From a virus, in IMG/VR virus record IMGVR_UViG_3300024520_000380, positions 1-28,607 of that record: a stretch of DNA of 28,607 bases; one strand, 5' to 3'. Numbering within the stretch: the first letter of the stretch is position 1; every line of letters starts with the position of its first letter. Both the position numbers and the translations under genes were made by a program. The notes beneath the pieces are model-generated. The model did not search any database and was not told where the DNA came from. It worked only from the letters and a program-made list of their open reading frames with translations. This document shows, one piece after another, positions 20,974 to 28,240 of this stretch.

Positions 20974-23288
20974 GACTTGTCCCCTTCTCCCGGCGCCCGC
21001 ACTTCATTGCGGACACCACACCGGCAGTTGATCGTGTTGTCAGCAGTGGCCCCGTTCCAACTATCTCCAGGGTATGCCAGTTTCTGGCCGGACACAACAA
21101 ACAGTTCCTCGCCCGCCACAATGCTCAGACCGTGGGCCTCGGCGTGGTTCTTTGCCCCTGGCGGCGGTGGCCCGCGCCGGGTGACTTCATCAATGTGCGT
21201 CGACCACACTGATCTGACGTCGACCCCAGCCTTGCGGGCGGCTTCGGCCACATCGATTGTCGCTGCGTTGATCGCGGGCAGGATCTCGGTCCTGGCGATG
21301 GTCGCCGCATTGTTCCGCATCCCGTTGAAGTGCTTGGACACTCGAGCGGTCATTTCACGCTGAGTTTCACCAACGGCAAGCCCGTCACCAAGCGACCTGC
21401 GCAGGTCTAAGTATGACGTCCCCATCATCTTGCGCACTCGCTGCTCTTGGTTTGCCAGGCGGGCAAGAGCCCGGACAGGCTTAACGTCAAATACGGTCTC
21501 GATCTTCAGGGCCGCAAGGTTGGTCTGCACCGACCGCTCGATGGCATCCCTGATCTCATCGGACACCGACCCGACAACGGCCTTCTTGCCGTCATAGAAC
21601 ATGATGGCCTCGATCTGCGTCAGGATCTCAGAGTTGACCACAGATCTGGAGGCCAGACCGCTGACTTCCTTCTGGATGTCTCGATAGATGACCCTCAAGG
21701 CTCTTTCGATGCGGTTCTGCGACAGCCTGCGCGTGCGGTCGAACTGAAGCCTGAAGTCGTTATCGACCGCCTTGACCGTGACATTCATAGATGCTGCGGA
21801 CTTGATCATGCCGCCAAGAGCGGTACCCGCTGGCAAAATTAGCTTGGGTTGTGAAATTAGGCCGGGAGGTAACAGCAGCTTAGAGTCATCATCTACGGGC
21901 TTGCCGCTGCCGTCCCCACCACCAAGCAACGCCATCGCCGCGGGCTGGTTGTTCAGGAACAAGGTGTCGCCCTCGATGCCCGGGATCGGCTCAAGGCCGT
22001 GAATCCTGGTTCGTACCTCGTTCGGGGTCATCTGCCCGGACTGGATGGCAATGGCCCCAGAGTCGAACTTCTCTTTTTGCGATGTCTGTAGGGCCGGCAC
22101 CTCGCTCGCATCGAACCGGAGCCTAAGCGTCGGGTCATACTGAACCAGACCGGTGGCGTCCCATACAGATTCGATCCGCTTGCCGTAGCGCCCGAGAACC
22201 GTGTCCTCATAGGCCATTCGACGCACAGTCTCCGCAGTGGCCTTGTTGGCGAATTTCTCCGTGAACAACTCCGGCTTGTACCCAAACAGGGCGATGATCT
22301 CGTCCCGATGGGTGGTCAACTGGGTGTCCATCATCACGTCTTTTTGGAGGATGGTCTGCGGGTTGAACTTCAGCCCGCCCCAAAGGACTGCGATCTTTGC
22401 CGCGTTCTTACTGCCTGCGTACTGTTGCATGAAGTGATCGCGGATAACAATCGCGTCACTCTTTTCGATTGAATCCTCTTCGGTCTCCAGCGTTCCGGAT
22501 AGGTGGACGCCCTGCTTGAGCACGTTCTGGTTGAACTTCCGCAACTCGGCATCCGTGATGATTGTCTGGATACCTGCAGCGGGAATGCCCTGGCCACGGA
22601 AGCGGCCGGCGGGAGAGAACGAATCGATGTGCACCACTTCGCTGGTGTCAAAGAACACCCGCGTGCCCGTGATGTTGTATTCGTAGCCAAGCAGGCCAGT
22701 TGACTCGGATGAGATCTTTTTCACGAACGGCGAGAACATGACATACATCTCGCCAGGCACACCCTTGGGCGTGTCAGGCCCGGGCGGGGTCAATGCGATG
22801 TACGCTTCACCGGTCAGCAGCAGCCAGGCGACCATGGATTCGACAAACTGATACGGGGACTGCAGGGGATTGATCCACCGGAACATCTTTCCGACAGGTG
22901 TTTCGTCGGCGCCCTCTAGGACTTCCTTGCCGTCCTCAAACCCTGTTGCCTGCATGACGCGCATGGGGATTGCGGCCAAGGCCGTGGCGGTCCAACTCGT
23001 GCAAATGAACACCCAAGGGTGGGTTTCGTAGAGCCTGGCGAGTGTCTGGAGGTTCTCTTGCGGCTGGTCGCTGAAGCTGTTTCCGAGTGCGGCCGATATC
23101 TCTGTCTGGCCCAGCACCTGATAGTCTTTGATCTCCTGAAGCCTCGAAGGCGAGATGCCGAGATCCTTGACCAGTTGGTTCATTGCCTGGGGCTGCATAA
23201 GCCGGAAGGCCATTTCACTGAGCTTTGTGCCCATGTCGCTTAGAGTTGTGTTCGCTGCCCGGTGTAGAATGCTGGGTTTCTTTGGCAT
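20970..23288 (-). CDS. Portal protein fused to a MuF/SPP1 gp7-type minor head protein
   Basis: 772 residues. Residues about 60-430 fit the HK97-family portal: ETHPWVFICTSWTATALAAI, then WLLLTGEAYIALTPPGPD, FSPAGRFRGQGIPAAGI and RLRFDASEVPALQ. A linker with a Gly/Asp/Pro-rich stretch (GGGDGSGKPVDDDSK) follows. Residues about 530-757 form a complete minor head domain of Mu gpF/SPP1 gp7 type: helices, ARTEILPAINAATIDVAEAA near 665, WSTHIDEVTRRGPPPPGAKN, and the closing TINCRCGV motif at 752-759. Portals form the DNA entry ring and the MuF-type protein is normally a separate internal head protein ejected or bound at the portal. It directly abuts the terminase gene (TAAATG). I see no stop or frameshift at the junction, so the fusion looks genuine. 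Confidence 0.92.
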   Translation of the reverse strand: MPKKPSILHRAANTTLSDMGTKLSEMAFRLMQPQAMNQLVKDLGISPSRLQEIKDYQVLGQTEISAALGNSFSDQPQENLQTLARLYETHPWVFICTSWTATALAAIPMRVMQATGFEDGKEVLEGADETPVGKMFRWINPLQSPYQFVESMVAWLLLTGEAYIALTPPGPDTPKGVPGEMYVMFSPFVKKISSESTGLLGYEYNITGTRVFFDTSEVVHIDSFSPAGRFRGQGIPAAGIQTIITDAELRKFNQNVLKQGVHLSGTLETEEDSIEKSDAIVIRDHFMQQYAGSKNAAKIAVLWGGLKFNPQTILQKDVMMDTQLTTHRDEIIALFGYKPELFTEKFANKATAETVRRMAYEDTVLGRYGKRIESVWDATGLVQYDPTLRLRFDASEVPALQTSQKEKFDSGAIAIQSGQMTPNEVRTRIHGLEPIPGIEGDTLFLNNQPAAMALLGGGDGSGKPVDDDSKLLLPPGLISQPKLILPAGTALGGMIKSAASMNVTVKAVDNDFRLQFDRTRRLSQNRIERALRVIYRDIQKEVSGLASRSVVNSEILTQIEAIMFYDGKKAVVGSVSDEIRDAIERSVQTNLAALKIETVFDVKPVRALARLANQEQRVRKMMGTSYLDLRRSLGDGLAVGETQREMTARVSKHFNGMRNNAATIARTEILPAINAATIDVAEAARKAGVDVRSVWSTHIDEVTRRGPPPPGAKNHAEAHGLSIVAGEELFVVSGQKLAYPGDSWNGATADNTINCRCGVRNEVRAPGEGDKS

Positions 23289-24872
23289 TTATCCAACTCC
23301 TACAGTGCCGGCCTTGCGTCCCCACCAGGACAGGCAGGCGGCGATTCCAAGCTCACCGTGCGATAGTTCGCCCGTCTCCCTGCGCTGCTCTGCAGAACCC
23401 ATAAATTCAATGAGGTCTGAATCGTTGTACTGATATCCCTTAAGGTCGTCAATGCTTTTCTTTCCTGCAAGTTTCAGTTCTCCCTTTGAAATCGCAATTT
23501 CCAACTCACTGAACATCAGCGGTTTTGTCAGCCCCGAGGTCGGGAATCCTGGTTTTCTTTTGTGAGGTTTCGTGTTTGCGTGATCCTTCAGCGCCTTGTT
23601 GACGTGCTTGTATACCTTTTTGGTCCCCCACATCCGCAGCAGGGTTAGGATCGTGTCACCGGGATAGTTCCGCTCCGGTATGATGATCCCGGGGTATCTC
23701 TTCTGCAACTCAACCAGTTTGTTTGCCTGAACTTCAAGCGGCGCCCAACCGCGCCATTCGTACACCTGCTCGCCGGTGTCTATGTCCGTGATGAAGATCC
23801 CCGCAGGGTGCCCGCTGGCGTCACCAGTGCTTGCATCGTGCCCGATGGAGTGCCTGTGGCCCGGTATCGCCTCCCTGAGCTGTGCCTTGATGACGAGATC
23901 CTTGCTCAGGAACACCGGCCGGCCAGAGTGCAGGAAGCACGATTGATCGTTCTCTGGGAATTCCACAATGAACACATCGCGGGCCGTGAGGTTACCCTGG
24001 GGCATCAGGGTCTCGATCTTGTTCCTGCGAAATTGGAGTTGTTCACGAGTTATCCCAAGGCTGGGGATAACATCCTCGCCGTCCGCGGGGTTGCCGTATT
24101 CGGCCACGTTGCAGGCCAGTGCCTCGATCTCATCCTCTGTCGGCTCGATCTGCTGGCCGTCTTCGATGGGCAGGACGTTGCGCACGTCCCACCACCATGG
24201 ATAAAATCGGGCCTTGTAGGCCGCGCTGTCTGGGTTGGTCCTAGCATCGGTGTACCTGCGCTGGAACGAGTCCATCCCGTTGGGGGTTGAGTCGATGTAA
24301 ATCTTCCCTTTTCCCACCGGTACGCAGTTGACGATCTTTGAGAACATCGCCTCGGCATAGGCATAGAATGCGAATTCGGTCAGGATCAGGTTGGTGATGA
24401 CCCTGGACTGGCCCTTCTTCATGGCCACCGACTCACTCTGGCCGGCTGTCAGCACTTTGAACGATGACCCGAGGCTGTGGAACCTGAAGCTGCGCACGGT
24501 GTCTGTGGTGGCCTGTGGCCTGAATTCATCGGGGATGTTCTCATACTGGACCCGCACCACCTGATCGAAGATCTCGTCTGCCGTCTCCTGGTTGTGGGCA
24601 ACCAGCTCCGCCTTGGTGCCTGGTATGGTCACCACGTCAAGCCAAGTGTCGGCGACGTAGATGGAGGTCAGCCCGGCCCGCCTCGATTTGAGTGTTATTT
24701 CCCTGTTGCGCTGCGTGAGGATGATATCCCGCTGCATGGGATTGAGGATCATGGGGACCGTTCGCTGCAGGTGCGGGTCCTCCACCTCGATCAGGGATTC
24801 TATCCAGTTGATTCTCTGTTGTCCGGCGATGGGCTTGGACATGTCGGGCAGGGTTGTGAGCTTATAATTCAT
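23289..24872 (-). CDS. terL: Terminase large subunit
   Basis: 527 residues. The ATPase half has a Walker A-like KSRRAGLTS at 62-70, a Walker B-like NLILTEFAFY at 161-170 with Glu166, and the coupling motif IYIDSTPNG at 191-199. The nuclease half shows HSIGHDASTGDASGHPAGIF at 341-360 (Asp346), IPERNYPGDTIL around 398 (Glu400) and SHGELGIAACLSW near the C terminus, where many relatives have Asp in the third metal position. The Walker A lacks the classic GxxxxGK form, as in many terminases of this type. The protein drives DNA into the prohead through the portal and cuts concatemers. It overlaps the small-subunit gene by 11 bases and is followed immediately by the portal gene. Confidence 0.95.
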   Translation of the reverse strand: MNYKLTTLPDMSKPIAGQQRINWIESLIEVEDPHLQRTVPMILNPMQRDIILTQRNREITLKSRRAGLTSIYVADTWLDVVTIPGTKAELVAHNQETADEIFDQVVRVQYENIPDEFRPQATTDTVRSFRFHSLGSSFKVLTAGQSESVAMKKGQSRVITNLILTEFAFYAYAEAMFSKIVNCVPVGKGKIYIDSTPNGMDSFQRRYTDARTNPDSAAYKARFYPWWWDVRNVLPIEDGQQIEPTEDEIEALACNVAEYGNPADGEDVIPSLGITREQLQFRRNKIETLMPQGNLTARDVFIVEFPENDQSCFLHSGRPVFLSKDLVIKAQLREAIPGHRHSIGHDASTGDASGHPAGIFITDIDTGEQVYEWRGWAPLEVQANKLVELQKRYPGIIIPERNYPGDTILTLLRMWGTKKVYKHVNKALKDHANTKPHKRKPGFPTSGLTKPLMFSELEIAISKGELKLAGKKSIDDLKGYQYNDSDLIEFMGSAEQRRETGELSHGELGIAACLSWWGRKAGTVGVG

Positions 24873-25332
24873 CTTTTCCGAGTTCCTTTAGGGCCTTCCC
24901 CTCGCGGATTCGGTTCATCATTTCAGGGAAAGTCTCGTTCCTTGTGGGGTCGTTTTTGCCCAAGAAAAGGCCAACCTCAACACGGTCCAGATTGACGCCA
25001 CACAGCTTGAGAAGGTCTTTGTCGATCTGGTGAACAAGAGCTAAAGCCTTCTGTGTGCCTATATCAAGGCACCTGTTGCGAGTGTCCAGGCTCTTTGATA
25101 CGAAATCAGCCACGGCCTCGTCTTGGTTTCCAAGCAGGTCCTGCGCCATGCTGATCATGGTCTTTTTGAAGATGGCCACATCGTTGGTGATGGTCCGTCT
25201 TGATGGGCTATCGTGGTCCTTGGCCAGCATTTTCGCAATTACAGTCAGGGCAACGCCTTGCCGCCACAACTCAAATACCGCAATCCTGCGACTGTCCGTT
25301 GCCTTGACTGATGGGCGCCCCGTCTTGCCCAT
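24862..25332 (-). CDS. terS: Terminase small subunit-like DNA-binding protein
   Basis: 156 residues. The N terminus contains a helix-turn-helix pattern (RRIAVFELWRQGVALTVIAK followed by SRRTITNDVAIFKK), and the remainder is helical with a conserved-looking acidic and basic mix, ending in KALKELGKDEL. Size, HTH and position directly before the large subunit with an 11-base overlap identify it as the small terminase subunit that recognises the packaging site and loads the large subunit. The oligomerisation part cannot be verified by motif. The 62-base gap upstream could carry its binding site. Confidence 0.85.
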   Translation of the reverse strand: MGKTGRPSVKATDSRRIAVFELWRQGVALTVIAKMLAKDHDSPSRRTITNDVAIFKKTMISMAQDLLGNQDEAVADFVSKSLDTRNRCLDIGTQKALALVHQIDKDLLKLCGVNLDRVEVGLFLGKNDPTRNETFPEMMNRIREGKALKELGKDEL

Positions 25333-25394
25333 GGTAAATCACCGCCATTCATCAATAGATATCTAGTTGCGACTATGCGAAGATATGGGAAAAT
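25333..25394. other. Short intergenic region before the terminase genes, possible packaging or regulatory site
   Basis: A 62-base gap in an otherwise tightly packed unit. It contains the perfect palindrome TAGATATCTA at 25356-25365 and a second AGATAT at 25380-25385. Packaging sites recognised by small terminase often lie next to its gene. No convincing promoter could be placed. The assignment is tentative. Confidence 0.3.
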
Positions 25395-25670
25395 TCACGG
25401 CGCAAGCCTCCGGACCTGATAAACCTCAACCATCACGGTAGCACATTTCCCACAATCTGACAGCCTTCGGGTCTGCCTGCACGGCGAGTTGGGGTATATT
25501 ACCGCGATCTGTTCAACCATCTTCGCAACCACGATACTTATGCGGCTGTCGAATTGAACGGGGTTCTCAATGCCTAACCGCGTGATTGAGGCCTTTTCCG
25601 TATGGATGACCTTGCCCCTTCGCTTGCTGTAGTCGATGCTCCCGAAGTTGCTGGTCTTTTTTCTGGTCAT
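25395..25670 (-). CDS. Small basic protein, unknown function
   Basis: 91 residues, beginning MTRKKTSNFGSIDYSKRRGK, very basic at the N terminus. The middle part (FDSRISIVVAKMVEQIAVIY) could be a helix and the C terminus has CRQTRRLSDCGKC with three cysteines in CX8CX2C spacing, possibly a half zinc site. It precedes the terminase genes by a 62-base gap and follows the next gene after 7 bases, with GAGG before the start. I do not recognise a family. A DNA-binding role is suggested only by its charge. Confidence 0.6.
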   Translation of the reverse strand: MTRKKTSNFGSIDYSKRRGKVIHTEKASITRLGIENPVQFDSRISIVVAKMVEQIAVIYPNSPCRQTRRLSDCGKCATVMVEVYQVRRLAP

Positions 25671-25677
25671 GCCGGCC

Positions 25678-26004
25678 TCAATTCAGCTTGTTCGCCTCTT
25701 TGGCCATTTCGTCCACGTATGCCAGGTACTTCTTTGTGAGCGCCTCACCCCATTCGGTTCCCTTCATCGCTGCGTAGGCCTTTACCAGGTCCATGACGAT
25801 GCTGACCGGGATCTTGACTGCGACCAGCTCCAACTCGCCGTGGCCGTCTGCAGTCATGACCTCGGACTTCACTTTCTTGTACACCCCCGCGGCGTGGCCT
25901 ATGCCTGAGTTGTTTGCGATCATGACCTGATCTACGACCAGGGCCAGGGGGGCGATGCAGATGATTGCCTGTTCCTCGGGCGTGAATGGGTGTTTGGTGG
26001 TCAT
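25678..26004 (-). CDS. Small helical protein, unknown function
   Basis: 108 residues, joined to the upstream gene by an ATGA overlap. FTPEEQAIICIAPLALVVDQ near the N terminus is amphipathic rather than a membrane segment, and the rest is helical with a mix of Lys, Glu and Ala (VDLVKAYAAMKGTEWGEALT in outline). There is no cysteine cluster or catalytic motif. It belongs to the string of small co-transcribed genes before the terminases, which in many phages encode packaging or late-regulation accessories. Function unknown. Confidence 0.65.
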   Translation of the reverse strand: MTTKHPFTPEEQAIICIAPLALVVDQVMIANNSGIGHAAGVYKKVKSEVMTADGHGELELVAVKIPVSIVMDLVKAYAAMKGTEWGEALTKKYLAYVDEMAKEANKLN

Positions 26005-26249
26005 TTGGTCTCCGTTTCCGCTGAGATATGATTAGATTTCCTGAGTTCTATTGCCGCATTCAGCCCCTCTTCCCAGCAGGTCACGCAGAGCCTCATAAAC
26101 CTTTTGTTTTTCACGTTTGTGTCCTTCTCGTACAGTAGAAGATCCTCGGCATTACCCGGGACATCGAACCCAACGAGATCGAAACTCCTAAACCCGCAGA
26201 GGTGGCACCAATCTTGTCCTTTTTGCGGGTAGAATTTTGTGTCCGACAT
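26001..26249 (-). CDS. Small zinc-ribbon-like protein, unknown function
   Basis: About 82 residues from the ATG at 26249 (MSDTKFYPQKGQDW), which has AAAGGGAAAG upstream; an ATG at 26264 is possible, while the longer frame before it would overlap the preceding gene. Two CXXC pairs (CHLCG near residue 16 and CVTC near residue 57) make a probable zinc ribbon that could bind nucleic acid or protein. Neighbouring genes overlap it by ATGA. No enzymatic motif. Confidence 0.65.
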   Translation of the reverse strand: MSDTKFYPQKGQDWCHLCGFRSFDLVGFDVPGNAEDLLLYEKDTNVKNKRFMRLCVTCWEEGLNAAIELRKSNHISAETETK

Positions 26250-26279
26250 ATCTTTCCCTTTCATTTCCGGTTCGTTTCC

Positions 26280-26301
26280 GGCCCCGGGGCGAGTCGGGGC
26301 C
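26280..26301. repeat. GC-rich stem-loop between small genes
   Basis: GGCCCCG at 26280-26286 pairs with CGGGGCC at 26295-26301 around an 8-base loop. It falls between the gene ending at 26308 and the start at 26249-26264, in the leader of the zinc-ribbon gene. There is no T-run on the minus strand. It may tune mRNA stability or translation. Confidence 0.4.
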
Positions 26302-26307
26302 GTGATT

Positions 26308-26565
26308 CTACTTGTGCGCGTTCTGGCGTGGCGAGTCCTGCGGGCCACCCCTCCGGTCCTTGGTTTCGACCTCCACCTGCTCGTCTGCTACTTCCTCTAG
26401 GCGGTTGATATCAAACCCCTGCGTACCGGGCACCTTTCCATCCTTGTCCACTGGCGGCTGAAGGCTGAGAGTATCGCATCCCGTAAGCCATTTATGGTGC
26501 CCGGTCGCAACCCCTTCAAAGCCAGTAACCTTATCCCGGTACTTCTTCCCAAGCTCGATCTTCAT
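26308..26565 (-). CDS. Small conserved-looking phage protein, unknown function
   Basis: 85 residues beginning MKIELGKKYRDKVTGFEGVA, then HHKWLTGCDTLSLQP and FDINRLEEV. This is a small beta-barrel-like pattern that I have the impression of seeing widely in phages without an assigned role. The C-terminal tail is charged and low complexity (VEVETKDRRGGPQDSPRQNA), likely disordered. GGAAGGA lies before the start. It stands alone between the HNH gene and the zinc-ribbon gene. Confidence 0.7.
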   Translation of the reverse strand: MKIELGKKYRDKVTGFEGVATGHHKWLTGCDTLSLQPPVDKDGKVPGTQGFDINRLEEVADEQVEVETKDRRGGPQDSPRQNAHK

Positions 26566-26580
26566 TGTCCGTTCCTTCCT

Positions 26581-26874
26581 CTACAGCGAAACCGAATCAG
26601 CGTCGAATACGATGATTCCCTCTTCTAAGGCATTGATCAGAGTGTAGATCAGCCAATCGCGCTGTCGACCTTTCCAATCTGGTGGCGCGGTGTGGTGGCT
26701 GTCGTGGCACATCTTACAGAGGGGCATGGACAACAGATCCGGGGCCTTCATGCCGGCGCCGCTCTGGTTGAAGTCGCCCTTCAAATGATGCGGGACGCTG
26801 GGACCTGGCCTCGAGCATCCTTGACAGGGCTGCCTCTTGATCCATTCCAGGTATTTCGGTTCTTTGCGGTTCAT
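26581..26874 (-). CDS. HNH-type nuclease-like protein (Ref/DUF968-like)
   Basis: 97 residues. An N-terminal zinc pair (CQGCSRPGPSVPHHLKG) and the following LLSMPLCKMCHDSHH give the layout of the small HNH proteins related to phage P1 Ref and DUF968: a Cys pair, a His-His, then PLC-x-x-CHDxxH. The C-terminal helix is RQRDWLIYTLINALEEGIIV. P1 Ref is a RecA-dependent nuclease; HNH proteins near terminase genes also assist DNA packaging in cos-type phages. It lies about 1.2 kb upstream of the terminase genes, in the right order for either role. It is joined to its upstream gene by ATGA. Confidence 0.82.
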   Translation of the reverse strand: MNRKEPKYLEWIKRQPCQGCSRPGPSVPHHLKGDFNQSGAGMKAPDLLSMPLCKMCHDSHHTAPPDWKGRQRDWLIYTLINALEEGIIVFDADSVSL

Positions 26875-27068
26875 TGGCGAACCCCCGTGTTGAACATGCC
26901 TTCAATGATGGCGTCCCTTTCGGCCGTGATTGATATCATAAAATAGTGGGCCGTCTGCTCGATTAGCAGCCTCTCATGGTCTCGCCTCTCCCAAGCCCGC
27001 ATCTCCCGGGCCAATATGACCACCGCCACGATTGCGAAATAGGCAATTAGTAGATTAAGCACAGTCAT
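26871..27068 (-). CDS. Small single-pass membrane protein
   Basis: 65 residues. A strong N-terminal hydrophobic segment (VLNLLIAYFAIVAVVILA) is followed by a charged helix (REMRAWERRDHERLLIEQTA). It overlaps its upstream gene by 14 bases and the HNH gene by ATGA, so it is part of the same operon. Topology resembles small phage inner-membrane proteins such as spanin-like or i-anchor proteins, but it is distant from the endolysin and no family is recognisable. Confidence 0.7.
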   Translation of the reverse strand: MTVLNLLIAYFAIVAVVILAREMRAWERRDHERLLIEQTAHYFMISITAERDAIIEGMFNTGVRQ

Positions 27069-27315
27069 CGCCTCCGATCTCAGGGTTGCACCTGCAGTTG
27101 ATCGTCTGGAGCCGCTCGGGTGGGTCTGGCCACTGGCCGGATGGCATTATGCGGCCTTCAGCCACGAACGAGAATTCATAATCAATCATCCCGAATTCGT
27201 CGGTGTACCAGAGTTTGAATATCTTGCCCTTCCACCGCTCAAGCCTCATGGGATCAGTGGGGGGCTGGCGCCGAACCAGATACGAAAGCCACAGAGCCCT
27301 AATAAATTCTCTCAT
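27055..27315 (-). CDS. Small protein ending in an INCRC motif, unknown function
   Basis: 86 residues, joined to the lipoprotein gene by ATGA. The middle is beta-like (GKIFKLWYTDEFGMIDYEFS). The C terminus reads RLQTINCRCNPEIGGDDCA; the string TINCRC is also the closing motif of the MuF-type domain fused to the portal in this window. No MuF domain is otherwise present, so it may be coincidence or a small metal-binding end. It is followed by the membrane protein gene with a 14-base overlap. Confidence 0.65.
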   Translation of the reverse strand: MREFIRALWLSYLVRRQPPTDPMRLERWKGKIFKLWYTDEFGMIDYEFSFVAEGRIMPSGQWPDPPERLQTINCRCNPEIGGDDCA

Positions 27316-27692
27316 TGGACATCATTCCCTTCCTCAAAAAACTTGTCCCAAGGGGTAGGCACCCCATCGGCGTTAAAGCCTCGAACCCTGCTTATCGAGT
27401 TCGTTTTGCCCGACATCAAGATGTAAGCCGATGGGACTGAAACATCTGCCCTGGTTTCAATCTGGTAGTGATGAGCGTCGGCGTGACCAGCCCAGCCCAA
27501 ATGGACGAACATGTCAGCGTTGACCAGAATCAGAAGTGCAGACAGTACAGAGGGCTGGTCTGCCGGCGGCACCGATTTAACCACCGCCATAAGATCCGCC
27601 GGCAACACGTCAGACTCGATCTCGATGGGTGGGCACGTCGCGCAGCCGGTAAGGATGCAGAGCGCCATGATCGCTATAATTCCCTTTTTCAC
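27312..27692 (-). CDS. Predicted lipoprotein, unknown function
   Basis: 126 residues from a GTG at 27692 that has AGGAGG nine bases upstream. The N terminus MKKGIIAIMALCILTGCATC has a good lipobox (LTGC, lipid-attached Cys17). The mature part is mostly polar with one helix (ADQPSVLSALLILVNADMFV). Phage lipoproteins of this size serve as spanin outer subunits or as superinfection-exclusion proteins that block the phage receptor, for example the T5 Llp type; the family here is unknown. It is the first gene of the minus-strand run from 27692 to 25395. Confidence 0.75.
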   Translation of the reverse strand: MKKGIIAIMALCILTGCATCPPIEIESDVLPADLMAVVKSVPPADQPSVLSALLILVNADMFVHLGWAGHADAHHYQIETRADVSVPSAYILMSGKTNSISRVRGFNADGVPTPWDKFFEEGNDVQ

Positions 27693-27746
27693 CTTTTTGC
27701 GCCTCCTGTGTTTGCGGTATCGGCCTTTATGCTATACGTTCGACTC

Positions 27747-27944
27747 ATGCCTGATTTCAATTTAGATCCTTCTCAGTGGGTGTCAGCCTTGAACGAGGCC
27801 AACAATACCTTACCGTTCTGGATCGTCCGCGCCCTGGTCATCGGGGCCTTGGCTCGCTGGTGCTGGGAGCCCCTTACTCGCGGCTTCGTAAATATCACCA
27901 TCGGCATCTCTAACATCATTCGCGCTTTCCGAGGCATTCGTTGA
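27747..27944 (+). CDS. Possible small membrane protein on the opposite strand
   Basis: 65 residues from the ATG at 27747 (MPDFNLDPSQWVSALNEANN), with an alternative ATG at 27729. A hydrophobic segment (LPFWIVRALVIGALARWCW) precedes an amphipathic tail (ITIGISNIIRAFRGIR). It fits exactly into the 264-base gap between two minus-strand genes without overlapping either, and its codons prefer G or C in third position like the neighbours. A TGCTATACG box before it could be a -10 element. Against it, no ribosome-binding site is visible. Moderate to low certainty. Confidence 0.45.
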   Translation: MPDFNLDPSQWVSALNEANNTLPFWIVRALVIGALARWCWEPLTRGFVNITIGISNIIRAFRGIR

Positions 27945-27956
27945 CATACACCAACA

Positions 27957-28238
27957 TCAACCAGCGCCACCACCTCCACCGCCGCCGCCTTCACCGCCAA
28001 TGGGGTCGCCATCCCACGGCCATTCCGGATCGTTTACCCATTCTTTACATCTGTTGTACCAATTCCAAACCCTGAAAATGTAGTGGTTCACTTCTACAAC
28101 CAGGGGATCGTCGGGGCCGGCGGTGTAAGCTACCGGGTTATCGTCAGAGTCCCTCAGTATAAGAACAGCGGTGTCCTCGTCGGCTTGTGCCACCCCCGCG
28201 ATCAAACACAGGATGGCTAAGAGTATCATCAGTCTCAT
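27957..28238 (-). CDS. Small secreted protein with Gly-rich tail
   Basis: 93 residues, with GGAAGG before the ATG. A Sec signal peptide is clear (MRLMILLAILCLIAGVAQA, cleavage before DEDTA at about 19-20). The mature part has a short beta domain (TAVLILRDSDDNPVAYTAGP), an aromatic patch (YIFRVWNWYNRCKEWV) and a low-complexity C terminus of nine or so glycines. It begins 2 bases after the stop of the coiled-coil gene upstream. Function unknown; a periplasmic or surface role follows from the signal peptide. Confidence 0.72.
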   Translation of the reverse strand: MRLMILLAILCLIAGVAQADEDTAVLILRDSDDNPVAYTAGPDDPLVVEVNHYIFRVWNWYNRCKEWVNDPEWPWDGDPIGGEGGGGGGGGAG

Positions 28239-28240
28239 TG

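Noticed and set aside
19525-21363. 612-codon plus-strand open frame across the capsid, protease and portal genes
   Set aside because: Shadow frame spanning three well-supported minus-strand genes; composition is Ser/Arg/Pro rich with no domain.
27055-27315. Second MuF-type minor head protein
   Set aside because: Only the TINCRC end matches; the rest of the 86 residues lacks the MuF helices and the conserved Arg-Thr-Glu motif.
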